Origin: DASSKK01 sp035690495 | Lineage (GTDB): Bacteria > Actinomycetota > Actinomycetes > Propionibacteriales > Nocardioidaceae | DNA: 64,000 bases | Assembly: GCA_035690495.1 (NCBI GenBank) | Contig: DASSKK010000069.1 | Span: forward strand, 9,322 to 73,321 | Reading direction: 5' to 3' | Part shown: positions 1 to 7,969 of the stretch, piece by piece | Layout: the number at the start of each line of letters is the position of its first letter | Numbering within the stretch: position 1 is the stretch's first letter | Made by a program: the position numbers and the translations under genes | Notes under the pieces: generated by a model | Told to the model about the DNA's origin: nothing | Databases searched by the model: none | Seen by the model: the letters and a program-made list of their open reading frames with translations, nothing else

Positions 1-1578
1 GCCGACGTCGGCGAGCTGCTGCACATCGGCGTGATGCTGGTGTTCTTGATCTTCGTGCTGAACTCCAAGCACCTGCACATCTTCGTGGCTCCGCTCAACG
101 TGCTGTTCAAGCGGCAGCCGATCGCGCTCGGTGCGTTGCAGCCGATGATGGCCGGCGGGGCCCCGATCGACTTCGAGAACATCGAGGAGCTCGACGAGGA
201 CACCGCGATGGGCGTCGGCAAGGTCGAGGACTTCACCTGGAAGGGCCTGCTGGACTTCCAGACCTGCACCGAGTGCGGCCGCTGCCAGTCCCAGTGCCCG
301 GCGTGGAACACCGAGAAGCCGCTGTCGCCCAAGCTGCTGATCATGAACCTGCGTGACCACGCCAACGCCAAGGCGCCGTACCTGCTGGCCGCCGAGGGCC
401 AACGCGAGAGCCTGCCCGAGCAGGTGAAGGCCGAGGCGGAACGTGAGCTTGTCGGCGCCACCGAGGGCGACCCGGCTCTTCCCTCGGGTGGTGCGGTGAT
501 CGACCCCGACGTGCTGTGGTCGTGTACGTCGTGCGGCGCCTGCGTGCAGCAGTGTCCGGTCGACATCGAGCACGTCGACCATATCGTCGACATGCGCCGC
601 TACCAGGTGCTCATCGAGTCAAACTTCCCCTCCGAGCTCAACCAGCTGTTCAAGGGGCTGGAGACCAAGGGCAACCCGTGGAACATGGCGCCCTCGGCGC
701 GGATGGACTGGGCCAAGGGCCTGGACTTCGACGTCAGGGTCGTCGGCGGTCCCGGCGAGAACGATCCCGAGGACCTGAGCGACGTGGACTGGCTGTTCTG
801 GGTCGGCTGTGCCGGCGCGTACGACGACCGGGCCAAGAAGACCACCCGGGCGGTCGCCGAGCTGCTGAACCTGGCCGGGGTCGACTTCGCCGTGCTCGGC
901 GACGGCGAGACGTGCACCGGCGACCCGGCGCGTCGCGCCGGCAACGAGTTCGTCTTCCAGCAGCTGGCGATCGAGAACGCCGAGACGCTGTCGGCAGCGA
1001 AGGCCAAGAAGGTCGTGGCCACCTGCGCACACTGCTTCAACACGCTCAAGAACGAGTACGCCCAGCTCGGCGACCACGCCGTCGAGCTTGAAGTCGTGCA
1101 CCACACCCAGCTGCTCAACCGGCTGGTGCGCGAGGGCAGGCTGACCCCGGTCCCCCGTGACAGCACAGAGACCGGGCACCTAAGACCCATCACCTACCAC
1201 GACCCGTGCTACCTCGGTCGCCACAACCAGGTGTACTCACCGCCGAGGGAGCTGCTCGGCGCGCTTCCGGGCACCGAGTACAAGGAGATGCCGCGCAACA
1301 GCGAGCGGTCCTTCTGCTGCGGAGCCGGCGGTGCCCGGATGTGGATGGAGGAGCAGCTCGGCGAGCGGATCAACAACAACCGGATCACCGAGGCGGTGGC
1401 CACCGGCGCCGACCAGGTCGCCACCGCGTGCCCGTTCTGCAAGGTGATGCTCGCCGACGGGCTCACCGCCCAGCAGGCGAACGGCTCGGCTCGCGAGGAC
1501 GTCGAGATCGTCGACGTGGCGCAGATGCTGCTGTCCTCGGTGAAGCCGGCCGAGTCGGCCGCCTCCCGGCCTGCCTGA
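1..1578 (+). CDS. Membrane-anchored (Fe-S)-binding oxidoreductase, 5' end cut by window
   Basis: The frame is open to the first base, so the start lies upstream. The visible product opens with the end of a membrane segment followed by a KHLHIF stretch, as in heterodisulfide-reductase-like proteins that carry an N-terminal cytochrome-b-type membrane domain. Two ferredoxin-type clusters follow, CTECGRCQSQCP near residue 89 and CTSCGACVQQCP near residue 170, each CX2CX2CX3C, enough for two 4Fe-4S centres. The C-terminal half has two CCG-type domains, seen as DPCYLGRH and CCGAGG, which in this family bind a further centre. It probably passes electrons between a membrane donor and an unknown acceptor. 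The family resembles the mycobacterial iron-sulfur reductase Rv0338c. The exact partner cannot be told from this window. Confidence 0.85.
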   Translation, partial: ADVGELLHIGVMLVFLIFVLNSKHLHIFVAPLNVLFKRQPIALGALQPMMAGGAPIDFENIEELDEDTAMGVGKVEDFTWKGLLDFQTCTECGRCQSQCPAWNTEKPLSPKLLIMNLRDHANAKAPYLLAAEGQRESLPEQVKAEAERELVGATEGDPALPSGGAVIDPDVLWSCTSCGACVQQCPVDIEHVDHIVDMRRYQVLIESNFPSELNQLFKGLETKGNPWNMAPSARMDWAKGLDFDVRVVGGPGENDPEDLSDVDWLFWVGCAGAYDDRAKKTTRAVAELLNLAGVDFAVLGDGETCTGDPARRAGNEFVFQQLAIENAETLSAAKAKKVVATCAHCFNTLKNEYAQLGDHAVELEVVHHTQLLNRLVREGRLTPVPRDSTETGHLRPITYHDPCYLGRHNQVYSPPRELLGALPGTEYKEMPRNSERSFCCGAGGARMWMEEQLGERINNNRITEAVATGADQVATACPFCKVMLADGLTAQQANGSAREDVEIVDVAQMLLSSVKPAESAASRPA

Positions 1579-1582
1579 TCCT

Positions 1583-1624
1583 GCCGACCCGCGCACTATG
1601 CGATGCCGAGCCGCGCACTATCCG
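1583..1624. repeat. Two 20-nt imperfect direct repeats, period 22
   Basis: Between two convergent genes a 20-nt unit with core CCGCGCACTAT occurs twice (1583-1602 and 1605-1624) with two mismatches. A related string, CCGCGGACTATGCGG, occurs at 40016-40030. The rest of the 68-nt gap shows no clear terminator hairpin. Confidence 0.6.
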
Positions 1625-1646
1625 CTGATGCGCCACGACGCGATCG

Positions 1647-3434
1647 CTAGAAGACGACGGTGAAGGTGTTCGAGCAGCTGGTCGTCGACCCGGCATCGCA
1701 GACCTTGTAGGTGTACGTCGCGCTGCCGCGGTCGCCCGTGTTGTCGGTGTAGCTCATGCCCTTCACGGTCGTGATCACCCCACCATCACGGTAGACGTCG
1801 ACTGTCGCGGCTGCGCCGGTCCAACTCAGGTCCACCGTGTTGCGGCCGCGGTTCTTGTAGCCGGTCGCGGTCAGCGTGATCGACGACGTACTCCCGCTGG
1901 AGCCCACCGTGACCTTCTGCGAGGTGCTGCCGCTTGCGCCGTCGTTGTCGATGGCGATCAGCGACACTGTGTACGTACCTGCTCCCGAGAACGTGTGCTT
2001 CGGGTTCTGCTGGAGCGACTCCGCTTCGGTGCCGAAGTGCCAGTTCCAACCGGTGACGGTGCCGTCCGAGTCGGTGCTCGTGTCGGTGAACGTGCAGGTC
2101 AGATCCGTGCAGGTGTACGTGAACGACGCGGTCGGCGGCTGGTTGGTCGTGCCGCCGCCTCCCCCGCTCGTACCCCCGACGAAGCCCGCGTCGCCGTTCG
2201 GCGTGCCCAGGCCGGTCGGTCCGTCGTACCCGGGGACCGCTTCGCACAGGTAGCCGTCGCGGCAGTGGTGGGTGTTCGATCCGCTGGTGACGTCGAACCA
2301 GCCGCCGGCGTTGGCGTACGGCGTGCCCGGCGACCGGGAGATGGACTCGGACGTGCCGGCCTGGGCGTTCGCCCATGCGCCAGCTATGAATGGCGCCGCG
2401 ACGCTTGTCCCGCCGTAGACGTACCAGTTCTCGTCGTTCGTGCTCCCGTAGCTGTCGTAGACCGCGACGCCGGTGTTCGGGTCGGCGACCGCGGACACGT
2501 CGGCAACCGTGCGATGCGAGCATCCGGAGTCCGTCTGCCAGGTCGGCTTGTGCTCGTAGGACGAGCAGCCGGAGCCGGCGCCCGACCAGGCGGTCTCCGA
2601 CCAACCGCGCGTGCCGCCTTCGCTGAGGCTGGTGCCGCCGACCGCGGTGACGTACTGCGAGGCGGCCGGGTACTCCGCGCCGTAACCCTCGTCGCCCGAG
2701 CTGACGGTGAACGCGACGTTCGAGCGATTGAAGTGCCCGTCGTATTCGTCGCCGGTCTCGGCAGGGAACTCGTTGCCGCCATAGCTGTTGCTGACGAACG
2801 TCGCACCCTGGGCGACGGCCTGGTCGACGGCGGCCATCAGGTCGGAGAAGCTGTTCGAGTCGGCCTCGACCAGCACGATCCTGCAGGTCGGGCAGGCCGC
2901 GGAGACCATCTCGACGTCCAGGTCGATCTCGGCTCCCCAGCCGGTGTCGCCCTTCGGGTACGCCGTGCCGCCCCTCTGGTTCACCTTCTTGAAGCACCCG
3001 TTGAGTGTCGTGCAGGGGCCCAAGTTGAACTCGACACGGTACTTCGCGAGATCGGCCTCCGCGTTCGGGTTGTCGAAGGCGTCGACGATCGCCACCGTCT
3101 GCCCGTTCGCCGGGGCCGGCAGGTTGTACGCGTCCTGCAGCTCATCCGGCGTGTAGCCGTAATGGTAGGAGCCGGTGGCCAGCGGGGTCGGGTTGTGCGC
3201 ATGGGTCACCACATGCGCGTGGCACATCGCGGTGCCGGCCGCGGGCGGTCCGCACACCGGCCGCTGGCTGTGCGCGGGAAGCGGCCGCGGAGCCTGCGTG
3301 CCGTTCTGGCCGCTGGGACCACTCCGCCCGGCGGCCGCAGCGCCGGTGGCCGGGATGATGGCGACGGCGACGAGAGCGGCGATGCCGAGAGCGGACGAGA
3401 CAATGCGACGATGCGTGAAGCGGCGACGCGTCAT
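1647..3434 (-). CDS. Secreted sedolisin-family (S53) serine-carboxyl protease with PKD domain
   Basis: An exported endopeptidase of about 595 residues. The start is the ATG at 3434 because GGAG lies 9 nt upstream and a signal peptide follows directly (basic MTRRRFTHRR, then a hydrophobic core ending in Ala-rich sequence near residue 35). Sedolisin landmarks are visible: Glu169 and Asp173 in GAEIDLDVE, the oxyanion Asp248 in SSGDEG, and the nucleophile Ser344 in GGTSVAAP. A short propeptide precedes the catalytic domain. A PKD domain (about 430-515) and a small fibronectin-like C-terminal domain (about 520-595) follow, probably for binding insoluble substrate. An upstream GTG/ATG at 3542 is in frame but gives no signal peptide at its N-terminus. 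A subtilisin assignment is less likely because the Glu-Asp pair replaces Asp-His. Confidence 0.88.
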   Translation of the reverse strand: MTRRRFTHRRIVSSALGIAALVAVAIIPATGAAAAGRSGPSGQNGTQAPRPLPAHSQRPVCGPPAAGTAMCHAHVVTHAHNPTPLATGSYHYGYTPDELQDAYNLPAPANGQTVAIVDAFDNPNAEADLAKYRVEFNLGPCTTLNGCFKKVNQRGGTAYPKGDTGWGAEIDLDVEMVSAACPTCRIVLVEADSNSFSDLMAAVDQAVAQGATFVSNSYGGNEFPAETGDEYDGHFNRSNVAFTVSSGDEGYGAEYPAASQYVTAVGGTSLSEGGTRGWSETAWSGAGSGCSSYEHKPTWQTDSGCSHRTVADVSAVADPNTGVAVYDSYGSTNDENWYVYGGTSVAAPFIAGAWANAQAGTSESISRSPGTPYANAGGWFDVTSGSNTHHCRDGYLCEAVPGYDGPTGLGTPNGDAGFVGGTSGGGGGTTNQPPTASFTYTCTDLTCTFTDTSTDSDGTVTGWNWHFGTEAESLQQNPKHTFSGAGTYTVSLIAIDNDGASGSTSQKVTVGSSGSTSSITLTATGYKNRGRNTVDLSWTGAAATVDVYRDGGVITTVKGMSYTDNTGDRGSATYTYKVCDAGSTTSCSNTFTVVF

Positions 3435-3534
3435 GGGTGGGGGCTCCAATCGAACGTTGGCTTCCTTGATGACAGCACTTCCAGTCGAAGTCCATAGCCC
3501 GAATCGACAAATTTCACCCGTCTCACCCCGGCGT

Positions 3535-3605
3535 GACATCATGAAGCACCATCGTGACGCAAAGTGACGTCACTCAATCCTTGACATGACGCCATCGTAG
3601 TGTCA
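3535..3605. promoter_or_regulatory. Candidate operator array with TGAC half-sites
   Basis: Directly upstream of the ribbon-helix-helix gene lie a perfect palindrome GTGACGTCAC (3564-3573), a second GTGACG (3554-3559) 10 nt before it, and an imperfect dyad 3582-3605 with arms TGACA and TGTCA and inner ACG/CGT. TGACATCATG at 3535 may be another half-site. The spacing suits cooperative binding of a small DNA-binding protein. Autoregulation by the downstream RHH protein is an inference. Confidence 0.4.
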
Positions 3606-3607
3606 GA

Positions 3608-4198
3608 GTGGCGCACATGGACATCACGCCCTACGTCGAGAGCCTCCGACACGACCTCGCCGCGGCCGCCGAAGCAGGTGGCACCGAAGCCAGGCAGGCC
3701 GCCGAACGGCTCGCCCTCGCCCTGGACCCCGCCATGCGGATGGCCCTGATGGACGCGCTCACCCAGGCCGCGGCCGAGATCACCGCCGACCTGCCGGTCG
3801 GATCGGTCGACGTCCGGCTCCGCGGCCGTGAGCCGCAGTTCGTCGTGGACGTGCCGACCCAGCCGATCGCGGCGTCCGCGGCACCTTCCGGCCCGAGCGC
3901 ACCCCGGCCCTCCGGCGGCGACGCCGAGGACGAGCAGCCGGAGGAGGACGACACGATCGCCCGAATCACCCTGCGGATCCCCGAGTCGCTGAAGTTCCGC
4001 GCCGAGGAGCTCGCCGCCAAGGGTGGGCACTCGCTGAACAGCTGGATCGTCAACGTGCTCCGGGTGGCGACCCGCGAGCGCGCCATCAACGTCGACATCG
4101 ACCTGTCCAGCATCCCGTTCCTCGACGTCGCCACCGGCTTCGCCGGCAACCAGGGCCGTCCCGGACGCAGCAGCAAGAAGATGACCGGCTGGATCTAG
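3608..4198 (+). CDS. HicB-like ribbon-helix-helix protein
   Basis: A protein of 196 residues. Residues 1-85 form a helical N-terminal part. Residues 90-115 are a Pro/Ala- and acid-rich linker, and residues 117-157 (ARITLRIPESLKFRAEELA then HSLNSWIVNVLRVA) fit the strand-helix-helix pattern of Arc/HicB DNA-binding domains. The GTG at 3608 or the ATG at 3617 could be used; no strong ribosome binding site separates them. Databases often call such proteins HicB antitoxins, but no HicA toxin is adjacent; the next gene is a DUF4097 protein. It is therefore more likely a local transcription factor for the three-gene group that follows. The TGAC-rich repeats upstream are plausible targets. Confidence 0.75.
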   Translation: MAHMDITPYVESLRHDLAAAAEAGGTEARQAAERLALALDPAMRMALMDALTQAAAEITADLPVGSVDVRLRGREPQFVVDVPTQPIAASAAPSGPSAPRPSGGDAEDEQPEEDDTIARITLRIPESLKFRAEELAAKGGHSLNSWIVNVLRVATRERAINVDIDLSSIPFLDVATGFAGNQGRPGRSSKKMTGWI

Positions 4199-4276
4199 CC
4201 GGACCAACCCAACATCCCGCACCGACCGGCAGGCAACGCCGGCCGGAAGGCCTCGCACACCCCGAAGGAGCCCATC

Positions 4277-5104
4277 ATGTCCACCCATCACGTGTTCGAC
4301 ACCCCCGAGCCGACCTCGGTGTACGTCGAGATCGGTAGCGGCGACCTCAGCGTGCGCTGCGACCAGACCATCGAGACCGTCGTCGACGTCGCCGGCCAGG
4401 ACGCCGAGGACGTCACCGTCGAGCAGCGCGGTGACCAGATCGTCGTGCTCTCCCCGCCGAACCGCGGGGGGTTCTTCAGCCGCGGCGGCGACCTGAGTGT
4501 GCACGTCACGATGCCCGCCGGCAGCCGGCTGGGCACCAAGCTCGGCTCCGCCGACGTCACCGTCACCGGCCGGCTCGGCGAGACGATGATCAAGACCGGC
4601 TCCGGGGACGTCAGCCTCGACGCCGTCGACGACGACGCGATGGTCGAGACCGGCTCCGGGGATCTCCAAATCGACAGCGTCTCCGGCGACCTGCGTACCA
4701 AGTCCGGCTCGGGCGACGTCGAGATCGACAAGGTAGCCGGCTCCGCCTCGATCAGCACCGGCTCCGGAGACGTCGAGATCGGCGAGGCGGGCGGCTCGGT
4801 CCAGGTGAAGTCCGGCTCCGGCGACATGCGGGTACGCGAGGCACAGCACGACGTGTCGCTGAGCACCGCCTCCGGCGACCTGTTCGTCGACCGCATGCAC
4901 CGTGGCCGCCTGCAGGCCAAGAACGTCTCCGGGGACATCCGGGTCGCGATCCCTGCCGGCATCCCGGTGTGGACCGACGTCTCCAGCATGACCGGCTCCG
5001 TGCGCTCGACCCTCGACGGCGCCGGCCAGCCCGAGGAAGGGCAGGACTACATCGAGCTGCGGGCCAAGACGGTCAGCGGCGACATCATGTTGGAGCAGCT
5101 GTGA
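4277..5104 (+). CDS. DUF4097 family beta-strand repeat protein
   Basis: AAGGAG lies 7 nt before the ATG. The 275-residue product is built from repeats of about 19 residues with the core SGSGDVEI or variants, from about residue 35 to 225. This is the pattern of DUF4097, predicted to fold as a right-handed beta solenoid. There is no signal peptide or membrane segment, so it should be cytoplasmic. The molecular role of the family is unknown. It is 78 nt downstream of the RHH gene and on the same strand, so co-transcription is likely. The repeats also show at DNA level as recurrent GGCTCCGG.GAC strings. Confidence 0.85.
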   Translation: MSTHHVFDTPEPTSVYVEIGSGDLSVRCDQTIETVVDVAGQDAEDVTVEQRGDQIVVLSPPNRGGFFSRGGDLSVHVTMPAGSRLGTKLGSADVTVTGRLGETMIKTGSGDVSLDAVDDDAMVETGSGDLQIDSVSGDLRTKSGSGDVEIDKVAGSASISTGSGDVEIGEAGGSVQVKSGSGDMRVREAQHDVSLSTASGDLFVDRMHRGRLQAKNVSGDIRVAIPAGIPVWTDVSSMTGSVRSTLDGAGQPEEGQDYIELRAKTVSGDIMLEQL

Positions 5105-5159
5105 GAGTCACCTGGAACTGGGCCCCGGCCCCGGACGACGTACCCCCTCGCCCCGAAAA

Positions 5160-5188
5160 GCCTTGTGGGCAAGGCGGATCAAGCCGCC
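5160..5188 (+). promoter_or_regulatory. Two overlapping, mutually exclusive stem-loops
   Basis: GCCTTG (5160-5165) pairs with CAAGGC (5170-5175) around a TGGG loop. GGCGG (5173-5177) pairs with CCGCC (5184-5188). The stems share 5173-5175, so only one can form at a time. The site lies in the 171-nt spacer between the DUF4097 gene and the 53-codon gene and could attenuate read-through. GTTTT follows about 10 nt later. Confidence 0.35.
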
Positions 5189-5275
5189 GGCCTTCCCGTT
5201 TTGCCCCCCGCCACCCCACCCATCCAAGCATCATGAACGACAACCAACAGACCACCCTCGAAGGGAACACCGATC

Positions 5276-5437
5276 ATGTCTGAGCTCGGCTTCTACTACG
5301 ACCGCCTCGCCGCCCAGCGCATCGAGGAACACCTGGCCCGCAGCCGTCAGCCGCACCTGCCCAGGCCGCCGCGCCCCCGTGGACGGCACGCGCTGGCCAC
5401 CCGGCTGCACCACATCGCCAACCGCATCGACAACTGA
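5276..5437 (+). CDS. Small basic protein, 53 residues, unrecognised
   Basis: The ATG at 5276 is preceded by AAGGGA at a workable distance and opens a 54-codon frame ending in TGA at 5435. The product starts MSELGFYYDRLAAQRIEEHL and ends in an Arg/His-rich helix (HALATRLHHIANRIDN), with a Pro/Arg-rich centre. There is no membrane segment. It is the third gene in the RHH-DUF4097 group. Codon choice is strongly GC at third positions, like its neighbours, which supports translation. I do not recognise a family. Confidence 0.55.
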   Translation: MSELGFYYDRLAAQRIEEHLARSRQPHLPRPPRPRGRHALATRLHHIANRIDN

Positions 5438-5446
5438 ACAGCGCTG

Positions 5447-6022
5447 CTACACCTCGGTGCGATGGAAGTTCAGGTGCGAGCGCGACGGGGTCGGCCCCCG
5501 CTGGCCCTGGTAGCGCGACCCGTACTTCTCCGAGCCGTAGGGATGCTCCGAGGGCGTGGACAGCCGGAAAAAGCACAGCTGGCCGATCTTCATGCCGGGC
5601 CAGAGCTTGATCGGCAGTGTCGCCACGTTCGAGAGCTCCAAGGTCACATGGCCGGAGAAGCCCGGGTCGATGAACCCGGCCGTCGAGTGGGTGAGCAGCC
5701 CCAGCCGGCCCAGCGACGACTTGCCCTCGAGTCGGGCCGCCACGTCGTCGGGCAGCGTCACCACCTCGTAGGTCGACCCCAGGGCGAACTCGCCGGGATG
5801 CAGGATGAACGGCTCGTCCGCCTCGGGCTCGACCCGCCGGGTCAGGTGCGGTTGGTCGGCCGCCGGGTCGATGTGCGGGTACCGATGGTTCTCGAAGACC
5901 CGGAAGAACCGGTCCAGGCGTACGTCGACGCTGGACGGCTGGACCATCACGTCGTCGAACGGGTCCAGGCTGACCCGTCCGGCGCCGATCTCGGCGAGGA
6001 TGTCGCGGTCGGAGAGCAGCAC
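5447..6022 (-). CDS. dcd: dCTP deaminase (possibly bifunctional, dUTP-forming and dUTP-cleaving)
   Basis: It deaminates dCTP to dUTP for thymidylate supply. The 191 residues match the family length. RLEGKSSLGR (98-107) is the nucleotide-binding motif and Glu129 in TLELSNVA is the expected catalytic residue. The C-terminus SRYQGQRGPTPSRSH is the flexible nucleotide-closing arm. In Mycobacterium tuberculosis the homologue also hydrolyses dUTP to dUMP. The actinobacterial length and context suggest the same here, but the sequence alone does not prove it. The start is GTG at 6022. The gene converges on the 53-codon gene with a gap of only 9 nt. Confidence 0.93.
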   Translation of the reverse strand: MLLSDRDILAEIGAGRVSLDPFDDVMVQPSSVDVRLDRFFRVFENHRYPHIDPAADQPHLTRRVEPEADEPFILHPGEFALGSTYEVVTLPDDVAARLEGKSSLGRLGLLTHSTAGFIDPGFSGHVTLELSNVATLPIKLWPGMKIGQLCFFRLSTPSEHPYGSEKYGSRYQGQRGPTPSRSHLNFHRTEV

Positions 6023-6101
6023 CCCCGCACCCTACCGAGGGATGACAGCGCCGGCACCGGCGGTGACCCGGGACACCTCTTGGCAATGCACTCGACTCCA
6101 G

Positions 6102-6119
6102 ATACTCTATTCCGAGTAT
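6102..6119. promoter_or_regulatory. Candidate PadR operator, ATACTC-N6-GAGTAT
   Basis: A perfect 6-bp inverted repeat with a 6-nt spacer lies 13 nt before the padR start codon. It overlaps -10-like hexamers (TACTCT). Position and symmetry fit autorepression by the dimeric PadR protein encoded next door. Confidence 0.5.
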
Positions 6120-6132
6120 TCGAGGAGGAGCA

Positions 6133-6852
6133 ATGGCGCGGCGTCGGGTGTCCAACCTGCTGGCACTGGCCGTGCTCTCGTGTCTGGTCGAGCAGCCGAT
6201 GCATCCGTACCAGATCTCGACCACGCTCCGCACGCGCGGCAAGGACCACAACATCAAGCTCAACTACGGCTCGCTGTACTCGGTGGTGGACTCCCTGGCC
6301 AAGCACGGTCTGATCGAGCCGAAGCGAACCCTCCGGGAGGGCCGCAGACCCGAACGCACGGTGTACGACGTGACGGCGGCCGGCCGGGCGGAGTTCGAGG
6401 ACTGGATGGCGGAGCTGATCTCGACCCCGGTGCGGGAGTACACCTCACTGGAGGCCGCGCTGGCCCTGCTCGGCGGCGTACCACCCGATGAGAGCGCCCG
6501 ACTGCTGCGTGAGCGGGTCGAACGACTCCGCATCGAGCTCGGCAGCATCGACCTGGGGCTCGAATGGGCCGCCGAGCACGGCGTTCCGGAGCTGTTCGTG
6601 GTCGAGGAGCAGTACCGACAGGCGCTGCTGGAGGCCGAGCTGGGTTTCGTGGCCCGGCTCGCCGAGCGGATCGAGACCGGCGATCTGCCTGGCACCGTCT
6701 GGTGGCGGCGCATGCACGAGCTGGCCGCGGACAGCGGCGTGACCATGGCGGACATCATCGCCGACCCTGCGAAGTATCTCGGCGACGAGGCGGCCCAGAT
6801 GCTCGCGTTCCTCGGCCCGGGGGCGGAGGGAGGCGATTCCGCGACTTCGTAG
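6133..6852 (+). CDS. PadR family transcriptional regulator
   Basis: A winged-helix regulator of 239 residues with GAGGAGG 5 nt before the ATG. Residues 1-85 carry the PadR domain (LLALAVLSCLVEQPMHPYQISTTL, then the NYGSLYSVVDSLAKHGLI recognition helix and YDVTAAGRAEFEDW wing). The C-terminal half is a helical dimerisation region typical of long PadR-s2-like proteins. It sits 135 nt upstream of an ABC-2 exporter gene pair, the usual target of PadR repressors that respond to drugs or lipophilic compounds. Autoregulation through the inverted repeat at 6102-6119 is likely. Confidence 0.9.
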   Translation: MARRRVSNLLALAVLSCLVEQPMHPYQISTTLRTRGKDHNIKLNYGSLYSVVDSLAKHGLIEPKRTLREGRRPERTVYDVTAAGRAEFEDWMAELISTPVREYTSLEAALALLGGVPPDESARLLRERVERLRIELGSIDLGLEWAAEHGVPELFVVEEQYRQALLEAELGFVARLAERIETGDLPGTVWWRRMHELAADSGVTMADIIADPAKYLGDEAAQMLAFLGPGAEGGDSATS

Positions 6853-6857
6853 AAAAC

Positions 6858-6887
6858 CCCCGGCCGGTGCGGCAACACCGGCCGGGG
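6858..6887 (+). terminator. Strong 12-bp stem-loop between padR and the exporter genes
   Basis: CCCCGGCCGGTG (6858-6869) pairs perfectly with CACCGGCCGGGG (6876-6887) around CGGCAA. No T-run follows, so it may be a factor-assisted terminator or a partial attenuator that sets exporter expression below that of padR. Confidence 0.5.
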
Positions 6888-6987
6888 AACATCCTCGAGC
6901 CGACCCGGACGCGACCGTCCAGGCAACCCAAGGCGCATGGCCACGATACGGCAGGCCCGGCCGGCTCCTCATCACAAGGAGATCCCC

Positions 6988-7968
6988 ATGCCCAACCCTG
7001 TCGTGCAGGCCGAAGGTCTGCACAAGTCCTATCCGTCCGGGCGCGGTAAACCGCCCGTGCGAGCGCTCGACGGTCTCGGCTTCGACGTCGAGCCCGGCAC
7101 CGTCTACGGGCTGCTCGGTCCGAACGGCGCCGGCAAGTCCACCACGGTGAAGATCCTCAGCACGCTCTCGCGTGCGAACTCCGGAAGGGCGATCGTGGCC
7201 GGTGCCGACGTGGCATCGCAGCCCGACGTCGTACGCCGAAGGATCGGTCTGGTCTCCCAACGGCCATCCAGCGACCCGATGGCCACCGGGCGCGAGAACC
7301 TGATGCTCACGGCCCGGATCCAGGGCTTGTCGAAACCGGACGCATCTGCCCGGACCGGCGTGCTGCTGGACAGGCTCGGCATCGCCGAGGCCGCCGACCG
7401 GCTGGTGAAGACGTGGTCGGGCGGCATGGCGCGCAAGCTCGACGTCGCGATCGGACTCGTGCACCGGCCGCAGGTGCTGTTCCTGGACGAGCCGACGACC
7501 GGCTTGGACCCCGAGGCTCGTGCGGAGATGTGGGCGGAGATCGCACGGATGGCAGGCGACGACGCGATGACCGTGCTGTTGACCACGCACTACCTCGACG
7601 AGGCGGACCGGCTCGCGGACCGGCTGGCGATCATCGACCACGGGAAGCTGGCCGTGGAGGGGACCCCCGACGAGCTCAAGAACCAGCTGCACGGCGACGT
7701 GGTGCACGTCGAGCTCGGCGCACCGGACGAGACCTGGGCCGCCGTGGAGCGGATGAGGACGATGGACGAGCTGACCGACGTGGTGGCGGACGGTGCGGCG
7801 ATCCGGGCCCGCACGCGCACGGGCGCTCGCGTCGTACCCCAGCTGTTCTCCGCACTCGAGACGATCGGGGTCACAGTCGTGTCGGCAACCGTGGCCAGGC
7901 CGTCGCTGGACGATGTGTACCTGCGTCATGCCGGCCGCCGCTACGAGACGGCCGAGGCGGTGGCCTGA
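6988..7968 (+). CDS. ABC transporter ATP-binding protein, daunorubicin-resistance (DrrA) type
   Basis: The cytoplasmic ATPase of an ABC-2 exporter. The ATG at 6988 is chosen because AAGGAG lies 8 nt upstream; an in-frame ATG 51 nt earlier has no such site. Walker A is GPNGAGKST (residues 44-52), the signature is WSGGMARKLDVA, and Walker B is VLFLDEPTTGLD, followed by a TTHYLDEAD switch region. The 326 residues include the C-terminal extension of the DrrA group, which exports drugs or lipids. The stop codon is followed after one base by the permease ATG, so the two are translationally linked. The PadR regulator upstream probably controls both. Confidence 0.92.
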   Translation: MPNPVVQAEGLHKSYPSGRGKPPVRALDGLGFDVEPGTVYGLLGPNGAGKSTTVKILSTLSRANSGRAIVAGADVASQPDVVRRRIGLVSQRPSSDPMATGRENLMLTARIQGLSKPDASARTGVLLDRLGIAEAADRLVKTWSGGMARKLDVAIGLVHRPQVLFLDEPTTGLDPEARAEMWAEIARMAGDDAMTVLLTTHYLDEADRLADRLAIIDHGKLAVEGTPDELKNQLHGDVVHVELGAPDETWAAVERMRTMDELTDVVADGAAIRARTRTGARVVPQLFSALETIGVTVVSATVARPSLDDVYLRHAGRRYETAEAVA

Positions 7969-7969
7969 G

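Noticed and set aside
1995..3497. 500-residue plus-strand frame opposite the protease gene
   Set aside because: Arg/Ala/Gly-rich antisense shadow with no ribosome site; the minus-strand gene has clear catalytic motifs.
3581..3609. TTGACA as a -35 box
   Set aside because: The distance to any credible -10 is wrong: 11 nt to TAGTGT, and only CAGAGT at 17 nt. It is better explained as part of the TGAC repeat array.
3608..4198. HicAB toxin-antitoxin locus
   Set aside because: The protein has a HicB-like DNA-binding end, but no HicA-like gene is adjacent on either side.
5101..5283. 60-codon frame overlapping the DUF4097 stop as GTGA, and a 16-codon frame from 5233
   Set aside because: No ribosome site for the first, a composition biased by the stem-loops, and both run into the better supported 53-codon gene. 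A leader peptide cannot be excluded.
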